Source: Parvularia atlantis (taxonomy: Eukaryota > Opisthokonta > Rotosphaerida). Taken from it: a stretch of DNA of 32,033 bases. Below, piece after piece: positions 10,581-20,534 of the stretch. Positions within the stretch are counted from its first letter, which is position 1. Every line of letters begins with the position of its first letter. The DNA is taken from contig CALSCO010001500.1 in NCBI GenBank assembly GCA_943704415.1, positions 1-32,033 on the forward strand. The letters run 5' to 3'. The notes beneath the pieces were generated by a model that saw nothing but the letters and a program-made list of their open reading frames with translations, made no database searches and was not told where the DNA came from. Both the position numbers and the translations under genes were made by a program.

Positions 10581-11409
10581 TCAGTGGTGCAGCGTGGCCT
10601 GGCTGGGCGAGTCGCCCTTGATGGGCGTGAGGCGGATCGTCGCGACCGGCTGCTGCAGCCGCCCGCGGCACGCCGTCGCGTAGTACTGCTCGGCGTAGAT
10701 CTCCTGCCAGAACGGGAGCCCTGTGCGCGCGCACTCGTCAGACGGACCTGCTGCCTTTCCTGCGCACGCGCGGCGCGCACGCACCTCGCCGCCGCGGCAA
10801 GTCTGGCTTGAGCAGGGTTGACGTGCGGTGCTGGCGGATCTCGGCGAGCAGTTGCGGCGGCGGCGACTGCCGCCCGGCAGAGCGTGCGCGCGCGCTGGCC
10901 GCGGCGGACCCGGTGGCCGGCGTGGCGCTCGCGTAAGCCGAGAGCGGGCGCAGCGAGGCGACGGCGAGGCTGACGGGCGCGGCCTGCGGGCGGAGCAAGG
11001 GCGAGGTTGTGGTGGACGACGCGGCCGACGTGGCGCTCGGCGTGCCCGCAACCGACGTCGGCGTCGACATGGTCATCGTCCACATGCGCAGCGCCGAGGA
11101 CGCCGTCCCGCTGGCCGCGGCCGTCGCGGCGCCGCGCGGGCTGAGCGGGGCGAACGCGGCCAGGTCGACGCGGTCCAGGAACGACTCGTCGAGCGCGTCA
11201 ACCTCGTCCTCGCCGGCCGCGGCGCCGTCGTCGCCCGCGCCGGCGTCGGCCGTGTCGAGCTCGAGGTCGCGGCGGCGGCACTCGACGCTGCAGTAGACTG
11301 CGGCGCGTCACCCGAATCAGCACGTGGCCGGAACCAGGGCGCGTCACGGTGGCGCACCGCGGTCGCAGCGGCGCCCGCAGGCGATGCACCAGCTCAGGTC
11401 GACCTCCAT
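10581..11409 (-). CDS. Small CxxC/YCSxEC zinc-binding protein, Ecl1-like
   Basis: The predicted start is MEVDLSWCIACGRRCDR (ATG at 11409). After a roughly 60-nt intron it continues VYCSVECRRRDLELDTADA. The four cysteines form a compact CxxC…YCSxEC knuckle resembling the N-terminal motif of the fungal Ecl1 life-span/stress family (LDxCxxC…YCSxEC), so zinc binding is likely. The middle is acidic and then Ser/Thr/Pro/Ala-rich (RMWTMTMSTPTSVAGTPSAT). After another intron the C-terminus is GLPFWQEIYAEQYYATACRG, ending with a TGA at 10581-10583. A CCAAT box (inverted on the + strand near 11518-11523) lies about 110 bp upstream of the chosen ATG and supports that start. An upstream open stretch (about 11700-11827) could be a 5' exon. 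The molecular function is unknown. Confidence 0.6.
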
Positions 11410-11895
11410 GCACCGTGAGGGGCGCGGGACCGAGGCGGGTGGAGCAGGCCAAACGGGAAGTGCAGGCCGAATGACCTCTCTGCGCCTGAAATGTGCGTGT
11501 GACCACAAAGCGCGCCGATTGGTGCGATGCCTGATGTGATCGGGGGCCCACGTGGCCCACACGTGCGCATCTACAGGCGCTGCGTTCGTCACCACACGCT
11601 GTCGCACGTGCGCACACAGACGCGACTGATGGTTGTTCACGCGCGCGCGCGCGCGCGGGTCCGGTAGTTGAGGCTGGCGCGGGCGGACGGGCGCGCCGGT
11701 TTGAGCCTGCGCCGGGTGCGCCGTCCGATCGCGCGACGCACATCGCGAGCGCGCGCTGCTGCAACTCCTTGACCCGCGCAACGATCGCGCTGTCGTCCGT
11801 CGACGCACCCCAGAAGTGCCGCAGCACCGCGGCCGTGCCCTTGTCGGCTCGAAGAGTGCCGGAAACATAGAATCATTGCAGTTCAAAAGTTAAGT
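11410..11895. promoter_or_regulatory. Divergent intergenic region with CCAAT box, CG run and a doubtful exon
   Basis: About 485 bp separate the start codons of the Ecl1-like gene (-) and the M28 peptidase gene (+). The region holds an inverted CCAAT near 11518-11523 and an alternating CG run at about 11640-11657. On the minus strand it also holds a protein-like open frame around 11710-11850 containing HFWGASTDDSAIVARVKELQ. That frame has no convincing start or splice link to either gene. It may be an alternative first exon or chance. Confidence 0.35.
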
Positions 11896-14190
11896 ATGGG
11901 GCATAACAAGCCGGTGCGTCGTCGCCTCTCTCTCTCTCTCTCGTCGCCTCTCCCTCACGCCGCGCGCGCCCGCCGGCAGCACGCGTACGTGCACCTCGAG
12001 TACGACGACGGGCGCGGCGCGGGGCCGTCCGCGGCGCCGCTGACGTCGCTGTTCTCGGTCGAGCTCAAGCGGCCCAAGCTGAGCGTGTGTCCGGCTGCCC
12101 GTTGTCGCAGAGGCGCGGGCTGAGCGGCGGGTGGGCGGCGGCAGGCCGCGCTCATGTGCACGGGCGTGCTCGTCGGGTCCATCATCCTGCTCGTGCTGCC
12201 GCTCGTGTGGCTGTACGAGCGCACGACGGCCAACCCGGACCTGCCGCAGCTGGTCACCGTCAACGCGGCGCTGCGGCATCTGGCCGAGCTGCAGGTGCGG
12301 CGCGTGGCGTTGCCCCGGGCGACGGCCGTGCCGACGATGGCGTACAGGCGCGCGTCAACAATAGCGAGTTGCAGAACAGCCGCAGCCTCCGCCTCGGCTT
12401 CAACACGTCGCGCGACTACATTCTTGAGGCACGCGCTCTTATCTGATGCGTGCGTCACCGTGCGGATAGCTGACGGCACTGCGCAGGTGCTCGCCCTGGA
12501 CGCGCCCGAGCTGATCGTCACGCAGCAGCACTTTCCCGTCGACACATTTGAGGTGGCGTCCGGCCCCGGCACCTGCGCTGCTGATTGCCCGGTTGCGCGC
12601 AGGTCGTCGGCGCCACCGCCAGCAGCGCAGACGAGCAGGGCACGTACGCGTACACGACCGACTACACGGTGCGTCGCCCGCGTGGGCGTGAGCGTGGCGG
12701 CTCACGGCTCGCACAGGTCGCGCAGTACAGCAACGCCGGCGCGCTCACGCAGGCGTCGTTGGCCGTGAGCCTGGACGACTACTGCGCGAGCAGCGGGGTC
12801 GCGGCCGGTGCGGACGTGCTGCTTGTGACGCGGTTTGTCGGATCGCCCATGCCCGCTGCTTTGGCCGCTGACGACCGTGCGCGGACGGGCAGCGGCAACT
12901 GCACCTTCTACCAGAAGGCGATGAACGCGGCGGCCGCGGGCTACAAGGCACTGCTGGTGATCAACAACGTGCCCGGCAACGCACCCGCGGGCACGCTCTC
13001 GCAGACCGTGCCGATCGTCGTCCTGCTGCTCAGCCAGACCGCGGGCGAGCGCGTGCTGCAGTACGCGCCGGGCGGCACCGTCAGTCTCAGCGTAGCCACC
13101 GCCGTGCGCACGATCGGCACGACGTGCGTGCACACACGCGCATACGCACATGCACGGTGCTCACGGCCGCCGGCAGCAATGTCTGCGCCGAGCGCGACGA
13201 CGGCGACGACAACTCGGTGGTCATCGCCGGCGCGCACCTCGACTCGGTCGACGCCGGGCCGGGCATGAACGACAACGGGAGGCATGCGCCCCGCCGGCCT
13301 GGCCCGGTTCGCCCGCTCGCACTCACGCCCGCGGCGCAGCGGTGCTGCGGCCAACCTCGTGCTCGCGGTCGAGTACGCCCGCGCCGAGTTTGCGCCCTAC
13401 AACCGCATGCGCTTCTGCTGGTGGGCCGCCGAGGAGGCCGGGCTCAAGGGCTCGCGGTACTACGTCGCGCAGGCCCTGGCCGACCACAACGCGGACAAGA
13501 TCGTCGGTGTGTGTCGTGGGGCGCGGCCGTGTGATGTGTCGCACTGACGCGCGCGCGTCTCGCACGCTAGCCTACATTAACTTTGACATGATCGCGAGCC
13601 CCAACTACCGCCGCGGCCTGTACGACGCGTCGACGGCGGCGCTGCCCGCGCCCGGCTCGACGGTCATCGCCGCGTCCATCGCGCTGCAGGAGATGTTCCT
13701 GTGCGCGCTGCCGCCGCATAGACTTGCGGTGCCAGACGCTCACACATCGCACCGCAGCGCGCACTACGAGCTGCACGAGGAGGCCGTCGTCCTTGTGCCC
13801 ATGACGGGCCGCAGCGACTACCAGCCGTTCTTCGACGCGGGCATTGCCGTCGCGGGTCTCGAGGTGCGCCGGCCACGCTCACGTCGGCACGCTAACCAGC
13901 CGGGGCCCCCGCAGACGGGCGCCGAGGGCATCAAGTCCGTGACCGAGCGCGACATCTTTGGCGGCAGCGCCAACGTAGCGTACGACAGCTGCTACCACCA
14001 GGCTTGCGACACGCTCGGCAACATCAACACGGTGCGCGACGACTGACACAAACGCGCGCAACGCTCACGGCCACGCGGCGGGCAGGACGTGTACGCGACC
14101 AACCTGCAAGCGCTTGCGCATGTCATCCAAGAGATCGGCAGGACGGCCGACCTGCGCATGACGCTGCACGGCGCCGCGTCTGAGCAATGA
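11896..14190 (+). CDS. Membrane-anchored M28 family zinc aminopeptidase
   Basis: This is a probable aminopeptidase of the Aminopeptidase Y / Streptomyces aminopeptidase type, exposed to the lumen or cell surface. It starts MGHNKP|HAYVHLEYDDG. After a cytosolic region comes one transmembrane helix (LVGSIILLVLPLVWLY), giving a type II topology. A PA-like domain follows (YKALLVINNVPGNAPAGTLS, VPIVVLLLSQTAGERVLQYA). The catalytic M28 domain has AGAHLDSVDAGPGMNDNG (His and bridging Asp), FCWWAAEEAGLKGSRYY (Glu pair), AYINFDMIASPNYRRGLYD (Asp) and DSCYHQACDTLGNIN (last His), so the full two-zinc ligand set is visible. The family hallmark TGAEGIKS is present. The last exon is VYATNLQALAHVIQEIGRT and the stop is at 14188-14190. 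About eleven short introns interrupt the gene, and the first contains a CT run. The intron at 12429-12486 has a GC donor, forced by an in-frame stop just downstream. Confidence 0.94.
12429..12486 (+). other. GC-AG intron in the M28 peptidase gene
   Basis: The exon ends RDYILE at GAG|GCACGC and resumes at VLALDAPELIVTQ. An in-frame TGA shortly after the junction means the exon must end before it, and no GT lies between. The intron is 58 nt and contains GCTGAC near its 3' end. Confidence 0.7.
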
Positions 14191-14331
14191 CGCTCGGCTG
14201 CTTTTTTTTCCTGCTTGCTGCATTGGCGCCGTGAGCTCTGTGCTTTTTCATTCATGATGCCTCTGGGACTGACCGGGCAGAAGGTGAGGAAAACAGACGC
14301 ACATTGAGGGTGTGAAACGCAGACATGCGCC

Positions 14332-17241
14332 CTATTTGCGCATCGTGCCGAACTTTTTGGGCGAGCCGCGCGGCTCCGTGGGCGACGTGCCGCGCTCGGC
14401 GTAGGCTGTGCGGGGCGGCGCGTCAGCGTGGGCACGGCGAGGCACAGGCGCGCGCACAGGTGCGGAAGTAGGCCGAGGCCGACGTGTGGTGGATCGGCTC
14501 GGTCGGGCCGCTCGAGGGGCTCAGCAGCAGCGTCTCGAGGTATTTGTAGTACGTCTCGAGCGCCGTCAGCTGCTTTTGCTGTGGGCGCGCGTGAGCCAGC
14601 ACAGGGAGCAGCAGGCAGACGCGGCCGCGCACCTGCTTGATCTCGAGCGAGTCGCGTATCCGCCGCTGGTCGTCCTCGAGCGCGTTAAGCTGCTGGCACA
14701 CGCGATCCGACTGGTGCGCACGTTGTGAGACATGCGGTTGCAAGCACGCGGGCACCGACCTCATTCTGCAGGAAGATTTCGCGCTCCCACTCGGCCTCCT
14801 CGTGCGTCATCGGCCGCGTGGCCTTCTTGCGCTCCTTCATCGTCAGCTTGAGCTGCTTCTCGAAGCCTGATGTGCCGAGGCGATGAGATCGGCGAGCGAG
14901 CGGGCGAGTGCGCGCAAGACGGGCGGCGCACCCTTGAGGTCGAGGTCGACGATCTGCTCCTGCGACTCCTCAAACTGCTGGCGCTCGCGCAGCTGCATCT
15001 CCTCGAGCGATGACCACTCGAGCTGGTGCACCTGCGTGTACTGCAGCAGCTCCATCGCCTGCGAGCACGTGCATGAGCGATACAGCGCGCGACAGTGAGC
15101 GGCGCGCGCGTCTCGTGCCTTCATGCTCTGGTACCACGGCATGATCCACTTGAGCCGGTTGTGCAGCAAACGCTGCTCGAGCTCCTGCTGGTTGCGCTGC
15201 AGGTCTTCAAACAGCCTGCGCGCCGGCGTCAGCTGGGCCAATCACGGCGGCCGCTGAACGCGAGACGCACGCCCGCTCAAACTCCTCCGATTCGCTCTTG
15301 ACCTCGGCCGCGGTGGCCTTGCTCTGTGAGCGTGCGAGCCACGCGACCGTCAGCAAGCATGCGCACACGAACCCAGCAGCGACGCGCACCGTCGACTGCC
15401 GCAGGTTCATCTTGGATCGGCGCTGGAACTCCTTCAGGCGCTGCTGGGCGCGGCGGTTCATCTCGGCCTGTGCGCGCGACGTGCAGTCAGCTGCGGGCTG
15501 CCTGGCTGCGGGGCAGAGGGCGGGCCTGAAAGTCCTTCATGATCTGCGTCTCCCGCTTCTGCTGCGTGAGCAGAAGCGCATCGCGGTCGGCGATCTGCTT
15601 CTCGCGGTCCTTGAGCAGCTGCTCCTTCAGCTTAAGGTACGGCTGCGCGGCCAGGGCAGCGTCGCGTCAGCACGGCCATGCCGGGCAGCAGCAGCGATGA
15701 GCACCTTTAGCAAGTCCTTGTCGAGGTCGATGTTGGACGCCGGAAAGTCCTTGAAGCGTAGCTCGGGAAAGTCGCGGAAGGGCGACGTGGTGAGGTCAAA
15801 CACGGTCCCTCGCATGGCGAGCGATGCCGTGCGCCCGCTGCGCCGCCGCCCGCACGCCGTCAGCGCGGCGCACGCGCGGGTGCCGGCTCTTGCGGCCGCG
15901 CACCTGTACGTGGACGTGCGCTTGAGCTCGACGCGGTGCTTGGACGTGTTGCGCGAGATTGTCGACCGCCGCTTGAGCTGCTCCGTCCAGCTCGCCACGG
16001 GCGAGTCACTGCTGATAGCCAGGCCGGACGACGACGACGCGCCGCCGGGCGACGACGAGTCGGGCGAAAGCGCCTCCATGGTTGGCGACGACATGACTGA
16101 ACGCCCGGCGCGCACGTCAAAAAACACACACGCACGAGCATGTGTCAGCGCGGCGCCGCACCGTCCGCCGACTTGCCGCTGTCGAGCGAAGTCTGCGGCC
16201 GTAGCTGGCCGCCACCCGAGCCCATGTTTGTCGAGAGCGAGCGCGGGCGCGGGCCGTCCGTCGCGCTCGCGGCGCTCGCCTCGGCACCGCTGCTGCCGCT
16301 GCCGCTGCCGGCCACGCCGGTGCTGAGCGGCAGGGGTGATGACGCACGGCTGCGAGGGGTCGCCAACGGAGATGAGACGATGCGGGAAACGGCCGCAAGG
16401 GCGCGCAGCGCACAGCGAGAGCGGCGTCGGGCTCGGCTGGCGCGCGCCGGGCAGGCCGCTAGACGGCGAGGGCCCGATACGCCGCCGGCTGGCGCCGAGC
16501 ATGTTGTTGTTGTTGTTCACACCCGCTGCGCTGCTGCTGCTGCTGCTACTGTCGGCTGCCGGCGCGGATGGCAGCGGCGGGAACACTGGCGACGTGGTCA
16601 GCGACGGCAGCTGCACAAAAGAGCGTCGGCGGCGCCACCTTCAAGCGGCGGCGTCCTGCGCTTCGCGCTCTCGGCCGTGGGCGTCGGCGCGAGCGGCGGG
16701 CGCGCGCTGATGAGCTCAAGCGGCGGCGGGGGCAGCGACGTGAGATCGATACGCTGGCTGTTGATCGGCACGGCAGCGGCGGCGGCGGCGGCCGTCGGAA
16801 TGACGAGCGGCGGCGGCGGCGGTGCGCGGCCCAGCGACACGTCGACGACGAGGTTGCGGACGCGCTGGCCAATGCGCGTGGTCAGCACCGCGCGGGATCG
16901 GATGCGCAGCCAGGCCGCACCGAGGCCATCTGCTGCATCGCCTTGGCGTGCTCGGCGTCAGTGGCGGCGCCGTCCTCCTCCTCCTCTTCCTCCTCCACCT
17001 CGTCCTCGTCCTCGTCCTCGTCTGCCGCCGCCTCGCCCGGCCGCGGCGCCGCGAAGCGCAGCTGGCCCTGCACCAGCGGCGGCGGCAGCGGCGTCTGCGG
17101 CGGCGCGCCGGTCGCGGGCACGGGGGGCGGCGGCGGTGGCATCCGCGGCAGCACGTGCGAGGGGGGCGGCGTCAGCGCCGTCTGCGTGTCGTGCGGCGAC
17201 GTGAGAGACGCGCCTCCCCCCATTCGCGAAGCATCCCGCAT
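14332..17241 (-). CDS. Proline-rich, coiled-coil protein of unknown function
   Basis: The chosen start is MRDASRMGGGASLTSPHD (ATG at 17241). The N-terminal third has poly-Pro tracts (RMPPPPPPVPATGAPP), which could bind SH3, EVH1 or profilin. An acidic DEDEDE/EEEEE stretch and Ser/Asn homopolymers follow. A middle segment is basic and Ser/Thr-rich (SWTEQLKRRSTISRNTSKH), then comes FRDFPELRFKDFPASNIDL. The C-terminal half is a long charged coiled coil: KLKEQLLKDREKQIADRDAL, EDLQRNQQELEQRLLHNRLK, LRERQQFEESQEQIVDLDLK, MTHEEAEWEREIFLQNE and QQLNALEDDQRRIRDSLEIK. The last exon is TSPTEPRGSPKKFGTMRK*, with its TAG at 14332-14334. Exons near 15480-15540 and 16100-16620 are placed approximately. I recognise no family. 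The layout suits a cytoskeletal scaffold or adaptor, which is inference only. The gene is convergent with the M28 gene and divergent from SLY1. Confidence 0.7.
15059..15118 (-). other. Probable GC-AG intron in the coiled-coil gene
   Basis: On the minus strand the exon ends ATGAAG|GCACGAG and resumes at AMELLQYTQVHQ after a CAG. The 60-nt segment is a multiple of three and has no stop, so it could instead be retained coding sequence. Its composition and CTCAC motif look like the other introns. Confidence 0.5.
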
Positions 17242-17514
17242 CCGCCACCTGCACCCTCGCCGTGGTCGTTGTCGTGGCCATGCAAACGCGAGCTTGCGGC
17301 GATGTACGCGCTGCGGGGTGTGTGGCGTGTGCCGCGTCAGCCCCCGCTCCGCCCGCACGCCGAAAAAAAATCGCCGCGCAAGAGGCACACGGCGCCGTGG
17401 CGCCCTGCCCCCCCCGCGCCGAACCGCGCCGGCGTCGGACGGCGCCTGCCGCCAACGGGAAACGGGTGGTCAAACCGGCGCCCTCCGAACAGTGGACCCC
17501 CGATATCCACCATC
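17242..17514. promoter_or_regulatory. Divergent promoter region between coiled-coil gene and SLY1
   Basis: This 273-bp gap separates two divergent start codons. It contains an A-run (17363-17369) and a C-run near 17407-17416. I see no CCAAT box or TATA element and no coding signal. Confidence 0.4.
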
Positions 17515-20484
17515 ATGGCAAGCCTCCAGCAGCGCCAGCGCGGTGGGTGTGGGCGCGGCGGGATGCGGGCGCCTTGTGTGGGCTGACGGGCGCATCGGGG
17601 GGCGCGCGCGCAGACGCCGTCGTCGCGATGCTGCACTTCAACGAGGGCGAGGGTGCGCGCACGGTGGCGGTCGCGGCGGCGGCGGCCGCCGCATCGGGCG
17701 AGGTGGGGCCGGCGCGCGCGAGACGGAGCGATCGTGCGCAACCGGCTGATCGCGCGCACCACGTGGCAGCCCGGTGTGCTCGCGGACGACGTCGTGTGGA
17801 AGGTGCTCGTGTACGACCGCTTCGGGCGCGACGTGATTGCGCCGCTGCTGCACGTCGCGGGGCTGCGCGAGCACGCCGTCACGCTGCACATGTGTGGCAA
17901 GCGCACCAGTCGCCCGACCATCATCAGTGCTGACCGCACGCATCGCGCGCAGGCTCCTGCACACGGACCGCCAGCCGATCCCGGACGTGCCGGCCGTGTA
18001 CTTTGTCGAGCCGACGGCGGTGCGGTGACCGATAATGCGCGTGAAGGGCAGGCGCGGCTCACGGCGGGCGCAGGACAACATCCGCCGCATTGGCGCCGAC
18101 CTCGCCGCGCACCTGTACGACTCGGTCGCCATCAACTTCCTCTCGGCCGTGCCGCGGCCGCTGCTGGAGGAGCTCGCGGCGGCGGCGGTGCGGTCTGACG
18201 CGGCGGCGAGCGTGATGAAGGCGCGTGACTTGTCCTGCGTTGCACTGAGACTGATGTTTGGTCGAGCAGGTGTACGACCAGTACCTCAACTTCATCTGCC
18301 TCGAGCCGCAGCTGTTCTCGCTCAACCTGCCGAGCGCGTACCTCACGCTCAACTCGAACGCGAGCGACGGCGAGATTGAGGCGACGGTCGACGGCATCGT
18401 CAGCGGGCTATTCTCGGTGCTGGCGACGATCGGTCCGCGCGACGAGCCGCGCCGGCGCGCACCGTGCGGCTGACGCGTGTGGCGGTGCAGGCGACGTGCC
18501 CGTGATCCGCTGCGCGCGCGGCAATGCAGCCGAGATGGTCGCGCAGAAGCTCGACCAGCGCCTGCGCGACCACCTCGCTAACCCGCGGCACAACCTCTTT
18601 ATGGACGCGGCCAACATCGTGTCGCAGCAGCGGCCCGGTGCGGGCCGTCGCGTGACTGTAGGGGCGTGGGCTGACTGGGCAAGCGCGGTGTCGCAGTGCT
18701 CATCCTGCTCGACCGCAACATGGATCTGGCGACGATCCTGCAGCACCCGTGGTCGTACGAGCCGCTCGTGCATGACGTGCTGGACATGCGCATGAACCGC
18801 GTGGCAATCGAGGTGCTGTGCGTGTTTTGCTCTTGCGGCGCACTCACACGCACGCATGCAGGTGTCCGAGGGCGCAGCGACAAAGAAGAAGGAATTTGAT
18901 CTGGACCAGCGCGACTCGTTCTGGGCCAAGAATAGCAGCGTGCCGTTCCCGCAGGTTGCCGGTGCGTGCGTGGCAGTGACGCTCGTTGGACCCGCAACTG
19001 ACATGCGTCCTGGTGGCAGAGAACGTCGACACCGAGCTGGCCAAGTACAAGGACGCGTCGGAGAAGATCGCGCGGCTGTCGGGCGGGATGAACATGACCG
19101 ACCTGCAGACGTGCGCCAGCTCGCTCGCCGCGTCCGTGCGTGTGCGTGCGCTGACGATGCTGTGTGCGCAGTGCGGCCGCGTCGCCGCTTGGGGTCGACA
19201 CGGAGGCCCTGCGCGCGGCCGTGGCGACGCTGCCGCAGCTGAACGAGACGAAGCGCGTGGTGCGCCCGCCATCCCCCCCCCCCCCCCCCCCCGCGTGCAC
19301 AGGGACGGCACACGCGGCTGACGCGGCCGCGCCGCCAGCTCGACATGCACATGAACATCGCGACGGCGCTGCTCAAGGCGATCAAGGAGCGCCAGCTTGA
19401 CATGTTCTACACGGTCGAGGAGGGCATCACGCGGCAGGTGCGGTCCTGTGCTGCGTGCGTGTGGGTGCTGAAGAGAGAGAGAGTGCGCGCACAGACGAAG
19501 ACGGCGATCTTCGAGATCATCAAGGAGCCAACCAAGGGCACGCCGGACGACAAGGTCCGGCTCGCGCTCATCTTCTACCTGTCAACCGAAGAGGTCTCTG
19601 ACGCGGACGTGGCCGAACTCGAGGGCGCGCTACGTGCGGCCGGGTGCAACACGGGTGTGCTCAGCGCAGCCTACCTGCCCCGAGGCTGGCAGTTGACACA
19701 CGCGCGGTCGGCAGCGCCGCTCGCGTTTGTCAAGCAGCTGCGGAGCTACGGGCGCATGACGATGATGGCGACGCAGCCGGCCGTCAAGACGCCGACCGAC
19801 TCGCTGTTTGGGCTGCGGTCGCTGGGCTCGCGGGTGCGCATCCGGCGTTTGTGCGCGTGCGGTCTGACGTGGGTGCGGGCAGCTGACCGAGGGCCTGATG
19901 GAAGGCGGTCTGATGGACAACGCGGTGCAGATGCTCAAGTCGGGTGTGAACTCGCTCAAGACGATCCTGCCGTCCGATAATACGCTGCTGATCACGAAAG
20001 TGCGTGCACTCACGGGTGGGCATCGTGCGCTGACACGTGCGCGCGCGCAGATCGTCGACGCGATTATGGAGAACAAGCCCGGCAGCGACACCGACAGCTA
20101 CCTCTACTTTGACCCGAAGAGCGGCAAGCGCACGGACGGGCGGACGACGCCCAAGTGCGGCCGCCCGCACTGTTCCACGCTCGCGCGTGGGCTCACGAGA
20201 CGTGCAGAAACCGCGCGGCGACGCAGACGGCGATCGTGTTTGTCGTGGGCGGGGGCAACTACATCGAGCACCTGCACCTGCAGGAGTACAGCCGGGTGCG
20301 CGCTCCCGCGCCTGCGCCTGCTTGTGCGCGTGCGCTGATGCCTTTTTTTGCGCAGAACGCGATCAACCCAAAGACTATCACGTACGGCGCGACCGAGCTC
20401 GTCAACCCGCGCCAGTTCCTCAAGCAGCTGAGCGACCTAGCGGGCCCGCAGCCGGGTGGCGCGAGCGGACGTGCGGGCGCATAG
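17515..20484 (+). CDS. SCFD1: SLY1/SCFD1, Sec1/Munc18-family protein for ER-Golgi SNARE fusion
   Basis: SLY1 is the cytosolic SM protein that binds the syntaxin-5/Sed5 SNARE complex and drives ER-Golgi vesicle fusion. It starts MASLQQRQR, then [13 protein letters not shown], matching the SCFD1 N-terminus. Subsequent exons give [40 protein letters not shown] (family hallmark [14 protein letters not shown]), [58 protein letters not shown], and [15 protein letters not shown]. The C-terminal half gives [68 protein letters not shown] and [10 protein letters not shown]. The TAG stop is at 20482-20484. There are about 18 exons with introns of typical size. One intron contains a 20-nt C homopolymer. 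All landmarks occur in order and I see no break. VPS45 and Munc18 are excluded by the hallmark blocks. Confidence 0.95.
19273..19292. repeat. Poly-C (20 nt) inside a SLY1 intron
   Basis: A run of 20 C residues lies in the intron after QLNETKR. The intron ends with CTGACGCGGCCGCGCCGCCAG before [12 protein letters not shown]. The run makes this intron longer than its neighbours and may be a mutable polypyrimidine tract. Confidence 0.9.
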
Positions 20485-20534
20485 ACGTGTCATGTGTGTG
20501 GCGTGCAACCCCCCCCATTCTTTGTACAGCTCAA

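Noticed and set aside
12131-12768. Alternative start of the M28 peptidase at the membrane segment (MCTGVLVGS)
   Set aside because: The upstream exons from 11896 join in phase (MGHNKP to HAYVHLEYDD to AALMCTG) and give a reasonable cytosolic tail, so the internal Met is less likely to be the start.
15207-15280. GC donor after EEFER in the coiled-coil gene
   Set aside because: A GT donor two bases on, with the CAG just before LFEDLQ, gives an in-phase join and puts CTGAC at the branch position.
15330-15400. Transmembrane-like segment (GFVCACLLTVAWLA) in the coiled-coil protein
   Set aside because: It lies in a typical intron starting GTGCGCG with GCTGAC before CAG. Splicing it out joins MNLRQST to SKATAAEVKSE in frame.
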